From: Aeromonas allosaccharophila
GTDB lineage: Bacteria; Pseudomonadota; Gammaproteobacteria; Enterobacterales; Aeromonadaceae
Assembly: GCF_000819685.1 (NCBI RefSeq)
Contig: NZ_CDBR01000017.1
Location: 62,001-126,000, forward strand
Direction: 5' to 3'
DNA: 64,000 nt
The translations under genes were made by a program, and so were the position numbers. This document shows, piece by piece, positions 1 to 9,478 of this stretch. Below the pieces are notes generated by a model. The model had not been told where the DNA came from. It worked only from the letters and a program-made list of their open reading frames with translations, and made no database searches. Every line of letters starts with the position of its first letter. The first letter of the stretch is position 1.

Positions 1-313
1 GCTGCACGCTGGTCACCAGCGAGGCGATGATCATCACGTAGACCGGGATGCGAATATCCTTCGGCACCCAGCTGCGCACCAGCGAGACGGCGAGGTTGGA
101 GCAGACCAGCACCGCCATGGTGGCAAGGCCCAGTCCCAGCGCGTTGGTAAAGGTGGAGGAGACGGCGAGGGTCGGGCAGAGCCCCAGCACCTGCACCAGC
201 GAGGGGTTGTTCTTCCACAGCCCCTGACTCATCAGCTCCTTGAGCTCGCCCTTGCGGCTTTCCAGCTCGGCAATCGGGGCTGTGCCCGTTTCAATCTGTT
301 CCATCTGGTTCAT
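1..313 (-). CDS. rnfE: RnfE, electron transport complex membrane subunit (5' part only)
   Basis: N-terminal 104 residues of RnfE/RsxE; the rest lies beyond the left window edge. RnfE is an integral membrane subunit of the Rnf ion-translocating NADH:ferredoxin (or SoxR-reducing) complex. The visible part has a short Glu-rich start, then a conserved [19 protein letters not shown] stretch typical of the RnfA/RnfE fold, where the Cys contributes to the membrane [2Fe-2S] site in this family. The ATG at 313 is chosen because it lies 15 bases after rnfG and matches the family N-terminus. It is the last rnf gene visible in a six-gene minus-strand operon. Family assignment is by recognition of the sequence. 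Confidence 0.93.
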   Translation of the reverse strand, partial: MNQMEQIETGTAPIAELESRKGELKELMSQGLWKNNPSLVQVLGLCPTLAVSSTFTNALGLGLATMAVLVCSNLAVSLVRSWVPKDIRIPVYVMIIASLVTSVQ

Positions 314-328
314 GATGGCTCGACTCCG

Positions 329-961
329 TTAGTTCGCCGCCGGACAAGCCGGGGCGTTGCTGAGCAGTTCGGGTTGCTCCTGCTGCAGTTTCAGCAGGTT
401 CTTCACCGCCTTGACCACGGCTCGCGGGGTGATGGTGGCGCCAGTAAAGGCATCGAACTCGCCGCCATCCTTCTTCACCGCCCACTGGGGCTCGTTGTCA
501 TGGGTCAGGAATTTTCCGGCAAAGCTGTTGATCCAGTCCGATTTCTTCAGCTCGATCTTGTCACCCAGGCCCGGGGTCTCGTTGTGAGCGAGCACACGCA
601 CGGCGGTGATGGTGCCCTTGGCATCAAAACCCGCCACGATGCGGATCGCCCCGCTGTAACCATCCGGCGCGATCGCCTCCAATGCATAGCCGGTCACCAC
701 GCCATTCTTGCTGGCGGTATAGAGGGCTTGCGGCTGATCGCTGCCCAGATACTTCCTGCTGGTGACTTGCTTGCAGCTGGCCACCAGATCGTTGTCATAG
801 CTCCCCTCTGGCAGCAATACCGAGAGGGTCTGCTGCTTCTCCAGCTGCTGCTGGTGGGCGATTTTATCCTTGGTCAACTCGTTGGTCAGTACCACCAGCG
901 CGGTACAGCCCAGCGCGAACATCGCCAGAATAAGGCCGTTCTTGCGCATGCTCTTTAACAT
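329..961 (-). CDS. rnfG: RnfG, covalent-FMN subunit of Rnf complex
   Basis: 210-residue protein with one N-terminal membrane anchor (about residues 8-27) and a periplasmic FMN-binding domain. The flavinylation motif appears as FTGATITPRA near residue 174; the Thr of the (S/T)GAT motif is known to carry phosphoester-linked FMN in this family. The conserved APDGYSGAI and ETPGLGDKIEL blocks are also present. Length matches E. coli RnfG (about 206). It lies between rnfD (44-base gap) and rnfE (15-base gap), so it is part of one transcript. The first Met is kept because the MLKSMRKNG start aligns with the family. Confidence 0.95.
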   Translation of the reverse strand: MLKSMRKNGLILAMFALGCTALVVLTNELTKDKIAHQQQLEKQQTLSVLLPEGSYDNDLVASCKQVTSRKYLGSDQPQALYTASKNGVVTGYALEAIAPDGYSGAIRIVAGFDAKGTITAVRVLAHNETPGLGDKIELKKSDWINSFAGKFLTHDNEPQWAVKKDGGEFDAFTGATITPRAVVKAVKNLLKLQQEQPELLSNAPACPAAN

Positions 962-1004
962 GTCCGGGCTCCGTCAGCTTTGATGGGGGAAAAGGGCAGA
1001 AACA

Positions 1005-2057
1005 TCATTGGCGACGGGCTCCATACACTTTCGGGCGAGTCAGGCTGTCAATAAAGGGTACGCAAAGGTTGGCCAGCAGCACGGCGAAGGCGAACGCATC
1101 CGGATAGCCGCCAAAGCGGCGAATGATGTAGACCAGCACCCCGATCAGCACGCCATAGACCAGTCGGCCGCGCGGCGTGGTGCAGGCGCTGACCGGATCG
1201 GTGGCGATAAAGAAGGCTCCCAGCATAGTCGCGCCGCTAAAGAGATGGAACATGGGCGTGGCAGTCGCATCCGGGCTCACCAGATAGCCGATGGTGGAGG
1301 CCGCCAGCAGGGCACCGAGAATCGCGGTGGGAATGCGCCAGTTGATCACCTTCTGTTGCAGCAGGAACAGGCCGCCCAGCAGATAGCCGAGGTTGACCCA
1401 GCTCCAGCCGATGCCGCCCCAACCCTCGAATAGCGGGCCGCTCAGGATCTCGCCAGTGGTGAGCCCCTGAGTCAGGCCGGTTTTCAGGGTATCGAGCGGA
1501 GTCGCCATGGTGAGACCATCCACCCCCTGCTTGAGCTGGGCCATGCTGTAGCCGTCGAGGCTAAAGCCGGTGAAGATCACCGACGCCGCATCACCAAAGC
1601 CGAGGCTGTAGGCGCGCACGCTCTCCGGCGGCAGCCAGCTGGTCATCTGCACCGGGAAGGAGACCAGCAGCAGCACATAGGCGACCATGGCCGGGTTGAA
1701 CAGGTTCTGGCCCAGTCCGCCGTAAAGGTGCTTGGCGACAATGATGGCAAAGGCCGTGCCCACCACCAGCATCCACCACGGCAGCAGTGGCGGCAGGGAG
1801 AGACCGATCAGCACGGCGGTGAGCGCCGCACTGCCATCCATCAGGGCAGGCTTGATGGCGCGGCCACGGAGCTTGAGCACCAGCGCCTCGCACAGCAGCG
1901 CAGTGACCAGCGCCAGCAGGATCTGGATAAAGGAGCCCCAGCCGAAGAACCAGGTCTGGGCCAGCAAGCCCGGCACGCAGGCCAGGATCACCAGCAGCAT
2001 CAGGGTTCGGGTCTGTTTGCGGTTATGGGCAAACGGCGCAGTCGCAATATTGAACAT
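1005..2057 (-). CDS. rnfD: RnfD, membrane flavin subunit of Rnf complex
   Basis: 350-residue polytopic membrane protein (NQR2/RnfD family, about ten membrane segments). RnfD carries a covalent FMN on a Thr in an (S/T)xAT motif; here the candidate is TMATPLDTLKTGL near residue 185. The C-terminal half has the conserved GATMLGAFFIATDPVSACTTPRGR block. It starts 11 bases after the rnfC stop, consistent with translational coupling. In the complex it conducts electrons through the membrane and contributes to ion transport. Confidence 0.95.
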   Translation of the reverse strand: MFNIATAPFAHNRKQTRTLMLLVILACVPGLLAQTWFFGWGSFIQILLALVTALLCEALVLKLRGRAIKPALMDGSAALTAVLIGLSLPPLLPWWMLVVGTAFAIIVAKHLYGGLGQNLFNPAMVAYVLLLVSFPVQMTSWLPPESVRAYSLGFGDAASVIFTGFSLDGYSMAQLKQGVDGLTMATPLDTLKTGLTQGLTTGEILSGPLFEGWGGIGWSWVNLGYLLGGLFLLQQKVINWRIPTAILGALLAASTIGYLVSPDATATPMFHLFSGATMLGAFFIATDPVSACTTPRGRLVYGVLIGVLVYIIRRFGGYPDAFAFAVLLANLCVPFIDSLTRPKVYGARRQ

Positions 2058-2068
2058 GAGTCTGTCGA

Positions 2069-4822
2069 TTACCTTGTGGTTGTTCGGTCGGCTGACGGGG
2101 CATCTTCAGCGGCGGTCTCTGCGGCTCTGGCTGCCTCGGCCGCCAGCTTCTTCGCCTTGGCGCGGGCCACCGCGGCTGCAATGGCCGCTTTTTTCGGATC
2201 AACCGGGGCATCAGCTGCAGGGGCGTTCGCTTCAGGCACGGCAGTTACGGCAAGTGGTTGCTCACTGCTGGCTGCATCGCTTTGCATCGGCTCGGCCGGT
2301 GCGCGCTCACCCTCAGCTCCGGCCCTGTCTACCTGAGTAGCGGCACTCTCTACCTCTGCACTGGTACTTGCTACCTCAGCACTGGTACTTGCTACCTCAG
2401 CACTGGTACTTGCGCTCTGCTGGGCCAGTTTTTTGGCCTTGGCACGGGCGATGGCTGCGGCGATAGCGGCCTTCTTGGGATCGACCGCTTCGCTTTCAGC
2501 CGTATCGCTGTGGCTGGTGGTTACTTCGCTCTTGGCTACCGTCTCGTCGCGGGTCTGTGCGCTGGCAGCTGGCTCACTCTTCGCATCCTCAACACCGGCA
2601 CTTTCGCCCTGCTGGGCCAGCTTTTTGGCCTTAGCGCGGGCAATGGCAGCTGCGATAGCAGCCTTCTTGGGATCGACCGCTTCGCTGGCCGCAGATGGCG
2701 CATCGCTTTGGGTTGCAGCGGATTTGCTGGTGCCTGCGGTTGCAGTCAGATCGCCCTCAGCGCTGTCACCCTGCTGGGCCGCCTTTTTGGCTTTGGCCCG
2801 CGCAATGGCGGCAGCAATTGCAGCTTTTTTGGGATCGACAGGGGCATCATTTTGCGTGTTGACCTCGGCTGCCGCGCTGTTGGCTGCGCTTACCGGTTCG
2901 CCACTCGCTTCGGCCTTTTTGGCCTTGGCCCGGGCGATGGCGGCGGCAATCGCCGCTTTTTTCGGATCAACTTCTGCCTTTTGCTGATCAGCATCTACCG
3001 CAGGCGCAACAGCGGTTTCGGCTGTAGCAGGCTCGGCGCTATCGCCAGCCTGAGCAGCTTTCTTGGCCTTGGCGCGCGCCAGTGCGGCGGCGATGGCCGC
3101 TTTTTTGGGATCGCTGGCGGGGTCAACCGCCTCGGCGGATTGCGGCGCAGCAGCTGTTTCGCTGTTTGCGCTCTCCGCCAGCTTGGCAGCGCGGCGCGCT
3201 TCCGCTTCCCGTTTGCGGGCTTCGCGGGCAGCGATCACGGCACTATTGTCGGGCACGACTGCGCCTGTGGCTGCAATGGCGGTGATGGGCGCATCCTGCT
3301 TGGCCTTGATGCGGGCCAGCGCCGCTGCTACCGGGTCTTCTCCACCTGCGGCAGTCATCGCCTGCCGGCGCTGGGCGGCGGCTTCGGCGTGGCGCGCTTC
3401 GCGGGCCGCTTTCTCCCGCTCGAAACGGGCCTGCTTGGCCTCGAAACGCTGCTTGGCGCGTTCGGCTTTTTCGGCCTCGGCACGGGCTTCGCGAATGTCG
3501 TCTTTGGCGATCTTGTAGTACTGCACCAGCGGGATCTCGCTCGGGCAGACCCAGGCGCAGGCGCCGCACTCGATGCAGTCCATCAGGTTGAGCTTCTCGG
3601 CCTTGTCATACTCCTTGGCCCGGCTGTACCAGTAGAGCTCTTGCGGCAGCAGAGTGGCCGGGCAGGCATCGGCGCAGGCGCTGCAACGGATGCAAGGCTG
3701 CTCCGGGCCGGGGGCGGGCAGTTCGGCCTGCGTCGGCGCCAGCAGGCAGTTGGTGGCCTTGACCACAGGCACCATGGCGTGGGGCAGGGTAAAGCCCATC
3801 ATGGGGCCACCCATGATCACCCGCTGCTCCGCTTCCGGTTGCAGTTCGAAACGCTGCAACAGCCAGCGCACCGGCGTACCCAGGCGCACCCAGGCGTTGC
3901 CGGGCTTTTTGAAGCTATCGCCGGTGAGGGTGACGATCCGCTCGATCAGCGGTTCGCCGTCGATGATGGCGCGCTTGATGGCAAACACGGTGGCGACGTT
4001 GAGCACCATGATGCCAATATCGACCGCGCGGCCACCCTTGGGCACCTGACGGCCGGTGAGCAGCTCGATGGTCTGCTTGGCACCGCCGGAGGGGTACTTG
4101 GTCGGCACCGTCTTGACCAGCACATCTTCATCGGTGGCGTGGCGGGTCAGTTGCCCGATCGCCTCGGGCTTGTTGTCTTCCACCCCGATCAGGGTGAGTT
4201 TCGGTTTGAGCAGGTGCTTGAGCACCCGGATGCCATCCATGATCTCGTCGGCGTATTGCTGCATCAGCCGATCGTCGGTGGTGATATAGGGCTCGCACTC
4301 CAGCCCGTTGACGATCAGGATCTCGGTGAGCTGGCCGCGGCCATCGAGCTTGCTGTGGGTGGGGAACACGGCGCCGCCAAGGCCCGCCACCCCCGCTTGC
4401 TGAATGCGTTCGAGCAGCTCGCCCCGCTCCAGATTCCAGTAATCGGCTTTGCCATTGCGCTCGCCCCACTCATCCTCCCCATCCGGGGTGAGAATGACAC
4501 AGAGATCGCCGAGTCCGGAGGGGTGGGCAACCGTGTGGTTGCCAATCTCGGTGATGGTGCCGGAGGTGGAGGCATGGACAGGGACGACCCGCCCCTTGGC
4601 ATAACGGGTCAGCGGCTGCCCTTTTTTGACCTTGTCGCCCACCTGCACCAGCAGATCGCCGGCGGGGCCTGCGTGCTGGCGAAGCGGAATGATGAGGCGT
4701 GGCGGCAGACCGGCGTCTACTACCGGGCTCTGGCTTGATTGCAGCTTGTTGTCGGCGGGGTGAATGCCACCGTGAAAGTCCCAGAGCGTGCCGGCTTTGA
4801 TACGTTCGAGTAAGGAATGCAT
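2069..4822 (-). CDS. rnfC: RnfC, NADH/FMN/[4Fe-4S] subunit with long repeat tail
   Basis: 917 residues. Residues 1-450 are the conserved RnfC core: a biotinyl-lipoyl-like N-terminal region, a Complex I 51-kDa-like NADH/FMN domain (AGVAGLGGAVFPTHSKL near 143, NGLECEPYITTDDR near 172) and two [4Fe-4S] motifs, CIRCSACADACP (377-388) and CIECGACAWVCP (416-427). The rest, about 460 residues, is a low-complexity Ala/Lys/Glu tail with a helical charged stretch (440-490) and six copies of a DPKKAAIAAAIARAKAKK-type unit. E. coli RsxC (about 740 aa) has a shorter tail with similar units, so this one is expanded. It is peripheral to the membrane and takes electrons from NADH. The start is 14 bases downstream of the rnfB stop. 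Confidence 0.95.
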   Translation of the reverse strand: MHSLLERIKAGTLWDFHGGIHPADNKLQSSQSPVVDAGLPPRLIIPLRQHAGPAGDLLVQVGDKVKKGQPLTRYAKGRVVPVHASTSGTITEIGNHTVAHPSGLGDLCVILTPDGEDEWGERNGKADYWNLERGELLERIQQAGVAGLGGAVFPTHSKLDGRGQLTEILIVNGLECEPYITTDDRLMQQYADEIMDGIRVLKHLLKPKLTLIGVEDNKPEAIGQLTRHATDEDVLVKTVPTKYPSGGAKQTIELLTGRQVPKGGRAVDIGIMVLNVATVFAIKRAIIDGEPLIERIVTLTGDSFKKPGNAWVRLGTPVRWLLQRFELQPEAEQRVIMGGPMMGFTLPHAMVPVVKATNCLLAPTQAELPAPGPEQPCIRCSACADACPATLLPQELYWYSRAKEYDKAEKLNLMDCIECGACAWVCPSEIPLVQYYKIAKDDIREARAEAEKAERAKQRFEAKQARFEREKAAREARHAEAAAQRRQAMTAAGGEDPVAAALARIKAKQDAPITAIAATGAVVPDNSAVIAAREARKREAEARRAAKLAESANSETAAAPQSAEAVDPASDPKKAAIAAALARAKAKKAAQAGDSAEPATAETAVAPAVDADQQKAEVDPKKAAIAAAIARAKAKKAEASGEPVSAANSAAAEVNTQNDAPVDPKKAAIAAAIARAKAKKAAQQGDSAEGDLTATAGTSKSAATQSDAPSAASEAVDPKKAAIAAAIARAKAKKLAQQGESAGVEDAKSEPAASAQTRDETVAKSEVTTSHSDTAESEAVDPKKAAIAAAIARAKAKKLAQQSASTSAEVASTSAEVASTSAEVESAATQVDRAGAEGERAPAEPMQSDAASSEQPLAVTAVPEANAPAADAPVDPKKAAIAAAVARAKAKKLAAEAARAAETAAEDAPSADRTTTR
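2140..3120 (-). repeat. Six imperfect DNA repeats encoding RnfC tail units
   Basis: Within rnfC six units of about 54-60 bases each encode the Lys/Ala motif DPKKAAIAAAxARAKAKK, separated by acidic Ser/Ala/Glu linkers of varying length. A seventh diverged relative (DPVAAALARIKAKQ) lies just upstream in the protein. Unit centres are near 2175, 2455, 2650, 2810, 2945 and 3085. Such arrays can change copy number by slippage or recombination. Confidence 0.9.
2358..2413 (-). repeat. 21-bp tandem repeat in rnfC linker
   Basis: Two full and one partial exact copy of a 21-base unit beginning GCACTGGTACTTG, starting at 2358, 2379 and 2400. It encodes the heptad-like peptide run TSAEVAS repeated three times between the fifth and sixth large RnfC units. 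Its near-perfect identity suggests recent expansion. Confidence 0.9.
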
Positions 4823-4836
4823 GGTTGCTCCGCTGT

Positions 4837-5415
4837 TTATTCCACTATCTTGACCGGAATCTTGCCCGGAACATGCACGTTATTGAGATCCCACTTCCAG
4901 TTATCGACCGTAGTGGGCACCGGGATCATCTCGATGCAGTCGGTCGGGCAGGGATCGACACAGAGATCGCAACCGGTGCACTCGTTGGCAATCACGGTAT
5001 GCATCGCCTTGGTGGCGCCGACGATGGCGTCCACCGGGCAGGCTTGAATGCACTTGGTGCAGCCGATGCACTGATCTTCGTGGATAAAGGCGACCTTTTT
5101 GACCGGCACGGCGGCCTCGTCACTGCCTCCCAGCGGCTGGGGTTCGACCCCCATCAGATCGGCAATCTTGCGCATGGTGGCCTCGCCACCGGGCACGCAC
5201 TTGTTGATCTGATCGCCGTTGGCGAGCGCCTCGGCGTAGGGTTTGCAGCCGGGATAGCCGCACTGGCCACACTGGGTCTGGGGCAGCAGGGCATCGAGCT
5301 GATCGACGATGGGGTCTGCTTCCACATGAAACTTGACGGCGGCAAAGCCCAGGATAATCCCGAACGCCAGCGCCAGCAGGGTGAGCACCAGAATGGCAAA
5401 GAGAATATGGATCAT
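4837..5415 (-). CDS. rnfB: RnfB, ferredoxin-like subunit of Rnf complex
   Basis: 192 residues. One N-terminal membrane helix (about 4-25) precedes a [4Fe-4S] domain with CGQCGYPGC near residue 48, then two ferredoxin motifs, [12 protein letters not shown] and [12 protein letters not shown]. RnfB passes electrons between soluble carriers and the membrane subunits. The gene lies two bases after rnfA and 14 bases before rnfC, so the three are tightly co-transcribed. Length is normal for the family (E. coli 192). Confidence 0.96.
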   Translation of the reverse strand: MIHILFAILVLTLLALAFGIILGFAAVKFHVEADPIVDQLDALLPQTQCGQCGYPGCKPYAEALANGDQINKCVPGGEATMRKIADLMGVEPQPLGGSDEAAVPVKKVAFIHEDQCIGCTKCIQACPVDAIVGATKAMHTVIANECTGCDLCVDPCPTDCIEMIPVPTTVDNWKWDLNNVHVPGKIPVKIVE

Positions 5416-5417
5416 GG

Positions 5418-5999
5418 TTATATCTTGATAAGGCCGGTAAAGCCCATAAAGGCAAGCGACATCAGACCGGCGGTGATCATGGCAATCGACACCCCGCGAA
5501 ATGGCGCGGGCACATCGGCGGCGACCAGACGCTCGCGCATGGCGGCAAACAGGATCAGCACCAGCGAGAAGCCGGTGGCAGCGCCAAAGCCGTAGATAAC
5601 GCTCTGGATAAAGTCGTGTCGCTCATTGATGCTGAGCAGCGCAACCCCGAGCACCGCGCAGTTGGTGGTGATGAGGGGCAGAAAGATCCCCAGCAGGCGA
5701 TAGAGGGTAGGGCTGCTCTTGCGCACCACCATCTCGGTAAACTGCACCACCACGGCGATCACCAGAATAAAGGCGAGGGTGCGCAGATAGGCGATATCCA
5801 GCGGCAGCAGGATATAGTGCTCCACCAGATAGGAGCTGGCACTGGCGAGGGTCATCACGAAGGTGGTCGCCAGCCCCATGCCGATGGCGGTTTCCAGCTT
5901 GCCGGAGACCCCCATAAAGGGGCAGAGGCCGAGGAATTTCACCAGCACGAAGTTGTTAACCAGCACGGTGCCGATCAATAAAAGCAGGTACTCAGTCAT
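5418..5999 (-). CDS. rnfA: RnfA, membrane subunit; first gene of rnf operon
   Basis: 193 residues, six membrane helices; nearly every block matches RnfA/RsxA ([55 protein letters not shown]). Two conserved Cys in the half-channels bind the membrane [2Fe-2S] cluster together with RnfE in this family. The ATG at 5999 is preferred to an in-frame TTG one codon upstream because it gives the family-standard MTEYLLL start. It is the first gene of the minus-strand rnf operon; a promoter-like sequence lies about 50 bases upstream. Confidence 0.96.
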   Translation of the reverse strand: MTEYLLLLIGTVLVNNFVLVKFLGLCPFMGVSGKLETAIGMGLATTFVMTLASASSYLVEHYILLPLDIAYLRTLAFILVIAVVVQFTEMVVRKSSPTLYRLLGIFLPLITTNCAVLGVALLSINERHDFIQSVIYGFGAATGFSLVLILFAAMRERLVAADVPAPFRGVSIAMITAGLMSLAFMGFTGLIKI

Positions 6000-6048
6000 C
6001 AATTACCGTCACTGAAAGTCGGGTTATCCGGGTTTGAAGGCGGGCGGT

Positions 6049-6077
6049 ATTATCTGACGTTAGGGCCAGTTAAACAA
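6049..6077 (-). promoter_or_regulatory. Likely sigma70 promoter of the rnf operon
   Basis: Read on the minus strand: TTGTTT (6077-6072), a 17-base spacer, then GATAAT (6054-6049), about 50 bases upstream of the rnfA start. Consensus match is good for both boxes. Seen by eye only. Confidence 0.55.
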
Positions 6078-6137
6078 CCGCAAGGCCGCATGGTTATTAT
6101 GCAACTGGATAATTTAGCCGGGGTTTTGGGCAAGAAT

Positions 6138-6167
6138 CCGGTGGGTTTTGCGTCATATACCCACCGG
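6138..6167. terminator. Inverted repeat between helicase gene and rnfA, possible terminator
   Basis: CCGGTGGGT (6138-6146) pairs perfectly with ACCCACCGG (6159-6167) around a 12-base loop, directly downstream of the minus-strand helicase gene. There is no clear T-run on the minus strand, so termination is uncertain. Confidence 0.4.
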
Positions 6168-6180
6168 GCGACGATCCCTA

Positions 6181-9100
6181 CTAACCAACAGCCAGTTTGG
6201 CGGCCTCTTTCCACATAAATGGCGGCATCGGAATAGTGAGACGCCATTTAATGTTCATCGGTTGGCTGCCAGTGTGGGATACGTACTCCACCTCACCAAA
6301 GTTCACAAAGCCAAGGGTGCGGCCAAATTCATCTTTGTTCTGCTCGCGGACGAACGGAAACAAGCGCTTACCCTCTGCTCTGTGATTTATGTAACTCAGA
6401 CCCTTACCCCGTTCTGGGCGAGCGCTGTTTTGGCTCTGCCAATGAAACAGCGACTCGTTGATGGCGTAGTCGTGATAACGGGTAGTGGGGGAGAAGTGCT
6501 GTTCCGTTTTGTTCAAGGTAACGAACAGCAACTCGATATTTTGCTCTGCAATGACATAGACCCCTTCGCGAGCCGTGGGTTGCTGCGCGAAGGTGGTCGC
6601 GCCAAAGCCAACCAGCACCTGCTCTCTAGCATAGCGAGCATGCAGTTGCAGCGGATTACCGGGAAGGCTTGGCATGGCGCTTTGTTCGTGCTGCACCCGG
6701 TTGATCAGCATGGGTAACAGATCTGCCAGCTCGGCCCTTAATTCAGGTTGATTGAGTTGTTTCAGGCTGTGCGCCAAGGAGCTAAAGCCTGCAGTGGGGC
6801 CGCTCTGTTGCCAGAAGTCGTAATGGCACATCAAGGCCATACGTTCATCGTGTTCGGCCGTTAAGGTAAAGGCGTTTTCCACCAAGGTTTGTAAGAAGTT
6901 CAAGTAATGGAGTGCATCGCAGCCCAATAGCCGGGTTTTGATGGCCCGGGTGTAGAGGGTCGACAGCTTCTCATCGCTCATTTCAGAAATGGTATGGTTG
7001 TGGGCCTGTTTGACCAAGACGCTCCAATTGCCGCGCTTGTAGATCTCCTCAAGGCTGATGTGAGGGTAGAACTTCAAAAAGTTCGCCAGTGTCAGCGGTA
7101 AATCACAATCCAGTGAGAAACGGCGGATCAGGCCCATGAGGCGCGAGGTATTGAGGGTCGCCCTCTTGATATTGCTCAGAATTAACTCTTGGGTCTGTTT
7201 TGAGAGTTCGATGCGGCAACCCAATGGGGCGTGAGGGAAGCCCTGTTTGATCTCGTGGCTGATCGCCTTATTGGTTTTACCCACCAGTGCCCGGAATTTC
7301 TGGGCAAAGTCATACTCAGCACGGGCATTCCCAACAAAGTCCAACACGGTGCAGCACTCTTTCTCGCTCGCCAGCCGCAGGCCCCGTCCTAATTGCTGCA
7401 AGAAGATGGTGAGACTTTCCGTTGGTCGTAAAAACAGCAAGGTGTCGACTTCCGGGATATCGACCCCTTCGTTGAAGATGTCCACCACGCAGAGAATATT
7501 GATAACGCCGGTACGCAAATCTTGTTGCTTACTATGTCGATCGTCTCGGTTATCGCTGGTGAGGATGTCAGCCTTGATGCCCTTTAATAAAAATGCCTTG
7601 CACATAAAATCGGCATGTTCGCGGCTCACACAAAATGCCAGCGCTTTGATCTTGGTAATATCGGTGACGATCTCATCGAGGCTCTGGACTATCTTCTGCA
7701 CCCGTTGTTGATTGTGTGTATAGATATTGGTGAGCTCAGTGATGTCATAACGGCCATTTTTCCAAGTCACTTGGCGCAAGTCTGTATCATCATCGATACC
7801 AAAATATTGGAATGGACAGAGATGGCGACGATTAATGGCCTCGGGCAAGCGGATCTCTGCTGCGATGACACCACAAAAGTCAGCGAGAATATCACCGCCA
7901 TCATGGCGCTCTGGCGTTGCGGTTAATCCCAACAGAATGTGAGGTTCAAAGGTGGCGAGCAGACCTCGATAACTGGCCGCCGTAATATGGTGAACCTCAT
8001 CAATGACGATGTAATCGAAATAGTCTGGGCTAAGACGTAAATTAGCCAGCTGGTTATTCAAGGATTGCACCGAGGCAAATAGTTGACGGTAGTGGGTTGG
8101 CACTGCGCCGCCGACTAACAGTTCGCCAAAATTGGATTGCTTGAGCACACCGCGGTATGAGGCCAATGCTTGGCGCAAGATCTCCTCTTTGTGGGCGACA
8201 AACAGAAACTTGGCATCGGGTTTGGTTTTCAAAAAACGAGAAAAATCAAAGGCAGAGATCAGGGTTTTGCCCGTACCGGTAGCCGCCACCACCAAGTTAC
8301 GAAAGCGCTGGTGTAAAGCGCGCTCCATCGCCAATTGTTCAAGGATCTCCAGTTGATGGGGAAACGGCGTGATATCAAAGAAATAGGCAGGGCTATTTTT
8401 GTCACTATCCCCGCGGGCCTCTTGCAGCGCATGCTGCAATTTTGTACGGCTTTCCAGCTTGCCATCAAACAGCTCAAAATCATCGGATTCCCAATAGGTT
8501 TCAAAGGTACTCAGGGATTTCTCGATAATATGAGGGATCTCTTGCGAGGTGATTTTTAGGTTCCATTCCAAGCCGCTGGTGAGGGCAGAGTGAGAGAGAT
8601 TAGAGGAACCTATATAGCCGGTATGAAAGCCGGTATTTCGGCAAAAGAGATAGCTCTTGGCATGCAACCGCTCGCGCTGGGTGTTATAGCTGAGTTTGAC
8701 TTCGGTGTTGGGCAGGCTGGCTAAAAATTCGACCGCCTTGGCGTCGGTCGCCCCCATATAAGAGGTAGTAATTACTTTTAATTGGCGGCCGCTGCGAGTG
8801 AACTCTTCCAGCTCATGACGGAAAATACGGATACCTGCCCATTTGATAAATGAGACCAGCCAGCAGATGCTATCTGCCGATAATATCTCCCGTTTAATCT
8901 CCGACTCCATCGACAAGCCCGCATTGCTGCCGCAGAACAGCTCACTTTGCGTTAGACCGGTCAGAGGGAAAACATCTTCGGCATATTGCTTTAAATTGGC
9001 TGAGATGGGGTTATCCAACTGGTAGAGTGCCGTCAGAATTTTCCCCTGACTATCGATGAGGTTCTCGCCAATAAAGTCTGGGTCTTGCGTGCGATCCTTT

Positions 9101-9462
9101 AGCCAAAGCAATAACTGGTTAGCCAGCTCAATCTGCCGTTGCAGCTGATCCTCTCCAGTGACCGAACCCACCGCATATTCCAAAACCCGGCTCAGAAATC
9201 GCGATAACCAGACTGCCGCTTCGGCAGGTTCAAGCTGGCGTTCCCCTACGTAAAAGCGCTCGCGGTCGAGTCGAGATGTCAGCAGTTGAGTAATGAGCTG
9301 TTCATAAATACCGCATTGTTGCATCGCACACTGGCCTTGAACGTTGTACATGAGGGTGGCGAGAAGAGTATCATTTTTTCCAACCAAATCAGTAAGCTGT
9401 TGTCGCCTGTTACTCGTTTGAAAATCGCCACGGTTTTCGGTAATAGAGCCCGGCAGTGACAA
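6181..9462 (-). CDS. PLD-nuclease / SF2 helicase / DUF3427 protein, possible defence gene
   Basis: Up to 1093 residues. Order of domains: an N-terminal helical region; a phospholipase-D-like nuclease domain with HAK (267-269) and GSSN (285-288), one HxK...GS.N half-site; an SF2 DEAD/DEAH helicase with Walker A AATGTGKT (393-400), IDEVHH (487-492), TATPE (514-518) and a motif VI-like QQLGRGLR; then a C-terminal DUF3427-type region ending in FGEVEYVSHTGSQPMNIKW. The encoded protein should bind and cut or remodel DNA using ATP. Base composition is visibly less GC-rich than the flanking rnf and rluF regions, suggesting transfer. The annotated ATG at 9462 leaves only 16 bases to the divergent gene at 9479; the in-frame ATG at 9324, just before GIYEQLITQLL, is a better start. 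The role in phage defence is inference from domain architecture. Confidence 0.85.
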   Translation of the reverse strand: MSLPGSITENRGDFQTSNRRQQLTDLVGKNDTLLATLMYNVQGQCAMQQCGIYEQLITQLLTSRLDRERFYVGERQLEPAEAAVWLSRFLSRVLEYAVGSVTGEDQLQRQIELANQLLLWLKDRTQDPDFIGENLIDSQGKILTALYQLDNPISANLKQYAEDVFPLTGLTQSELFCGSNAGLSMESEIKREILSADSICWLVSFIKWAGIRIFRHELEEFTRSGRQLKVITTSYMGATDAKAVEFLASLPNTEVKLSYNTQRERLHAKSYLFCRNTGFHTGYIGSSNLSHSALTSGLEWNLKITSQEIPHIIEKSLSTFETYWESDDFELFDGKLESRTKLQHALQEARGDSDKNSPAYFFDITPFPHQLEILEQLAMERALHQRFRNLVVAATGTGKTLISAFDFSRFLKTKPDAKFLFVAHKEEILRQALASYRGVLKQSNFGELLVGGAVPTHYRQLFASVQSLNNQLANLRLSPDYFDYIVIDEVHHITAASYRGLLATFEPHILLGLTATPERHDGGDILADFCGVIAAEIRLPEAINRRHLCPFQYFGIDDDTDLRQVTWKNGRYDITELTNIYTHNQQRVQKIVQSLDEIVTDITKIKALAFCVSREHADFMCKAFLLKGIKADILTSDNRDDRHSKQQDLRTGVINILCVVDIFNEGVDIPEVDTLLFLRPTESLTIFLQQLGRGLRLASEKECCTVLDFVGNARAEYDFAQKFRALVGKTNKAISHEIKQGFPHAPLGCRIELSKQTQELILSNIKRATLNTSRLMGLIRRFSLDCDLPLTLANFLKFYPHISLEEIYKRGNWSVLVKQAHNHTISEMSDEKLSTLYTRAIKTRLLGCDALHYLNFLQTLVENAFTLTAEHDERMALMCHYDFWQQSGPTAGFSSLAHSLKQLNQPELRAELADLLPMLINRVQHEQSAMPSLPGNPLQLHARYAREQVLVGFGATTFAQQPTAREGVYVIAEQNIELLFVTLNKTEQHFSPTTRYHDYAINESLFHWQSQNSARPERGKGLSYINHRAEGKRLFPFVREQNKDEFGRTLGFVNFGEVEYVSHTGSQPMNIKWRLTIPMPPFMWKEAAKLAVG

Positions 9463-9478
9463 CCACAGGGAGGTGGTG

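Noticed and set aside
2258-4738. Very long plus-strand open frame opposite rnfC (826 codons)
   Set aside because: It is the complement of a GC- and Ala/Lys-rich gene with clear rnfC homology; the product is low-complexity and has no family signal.
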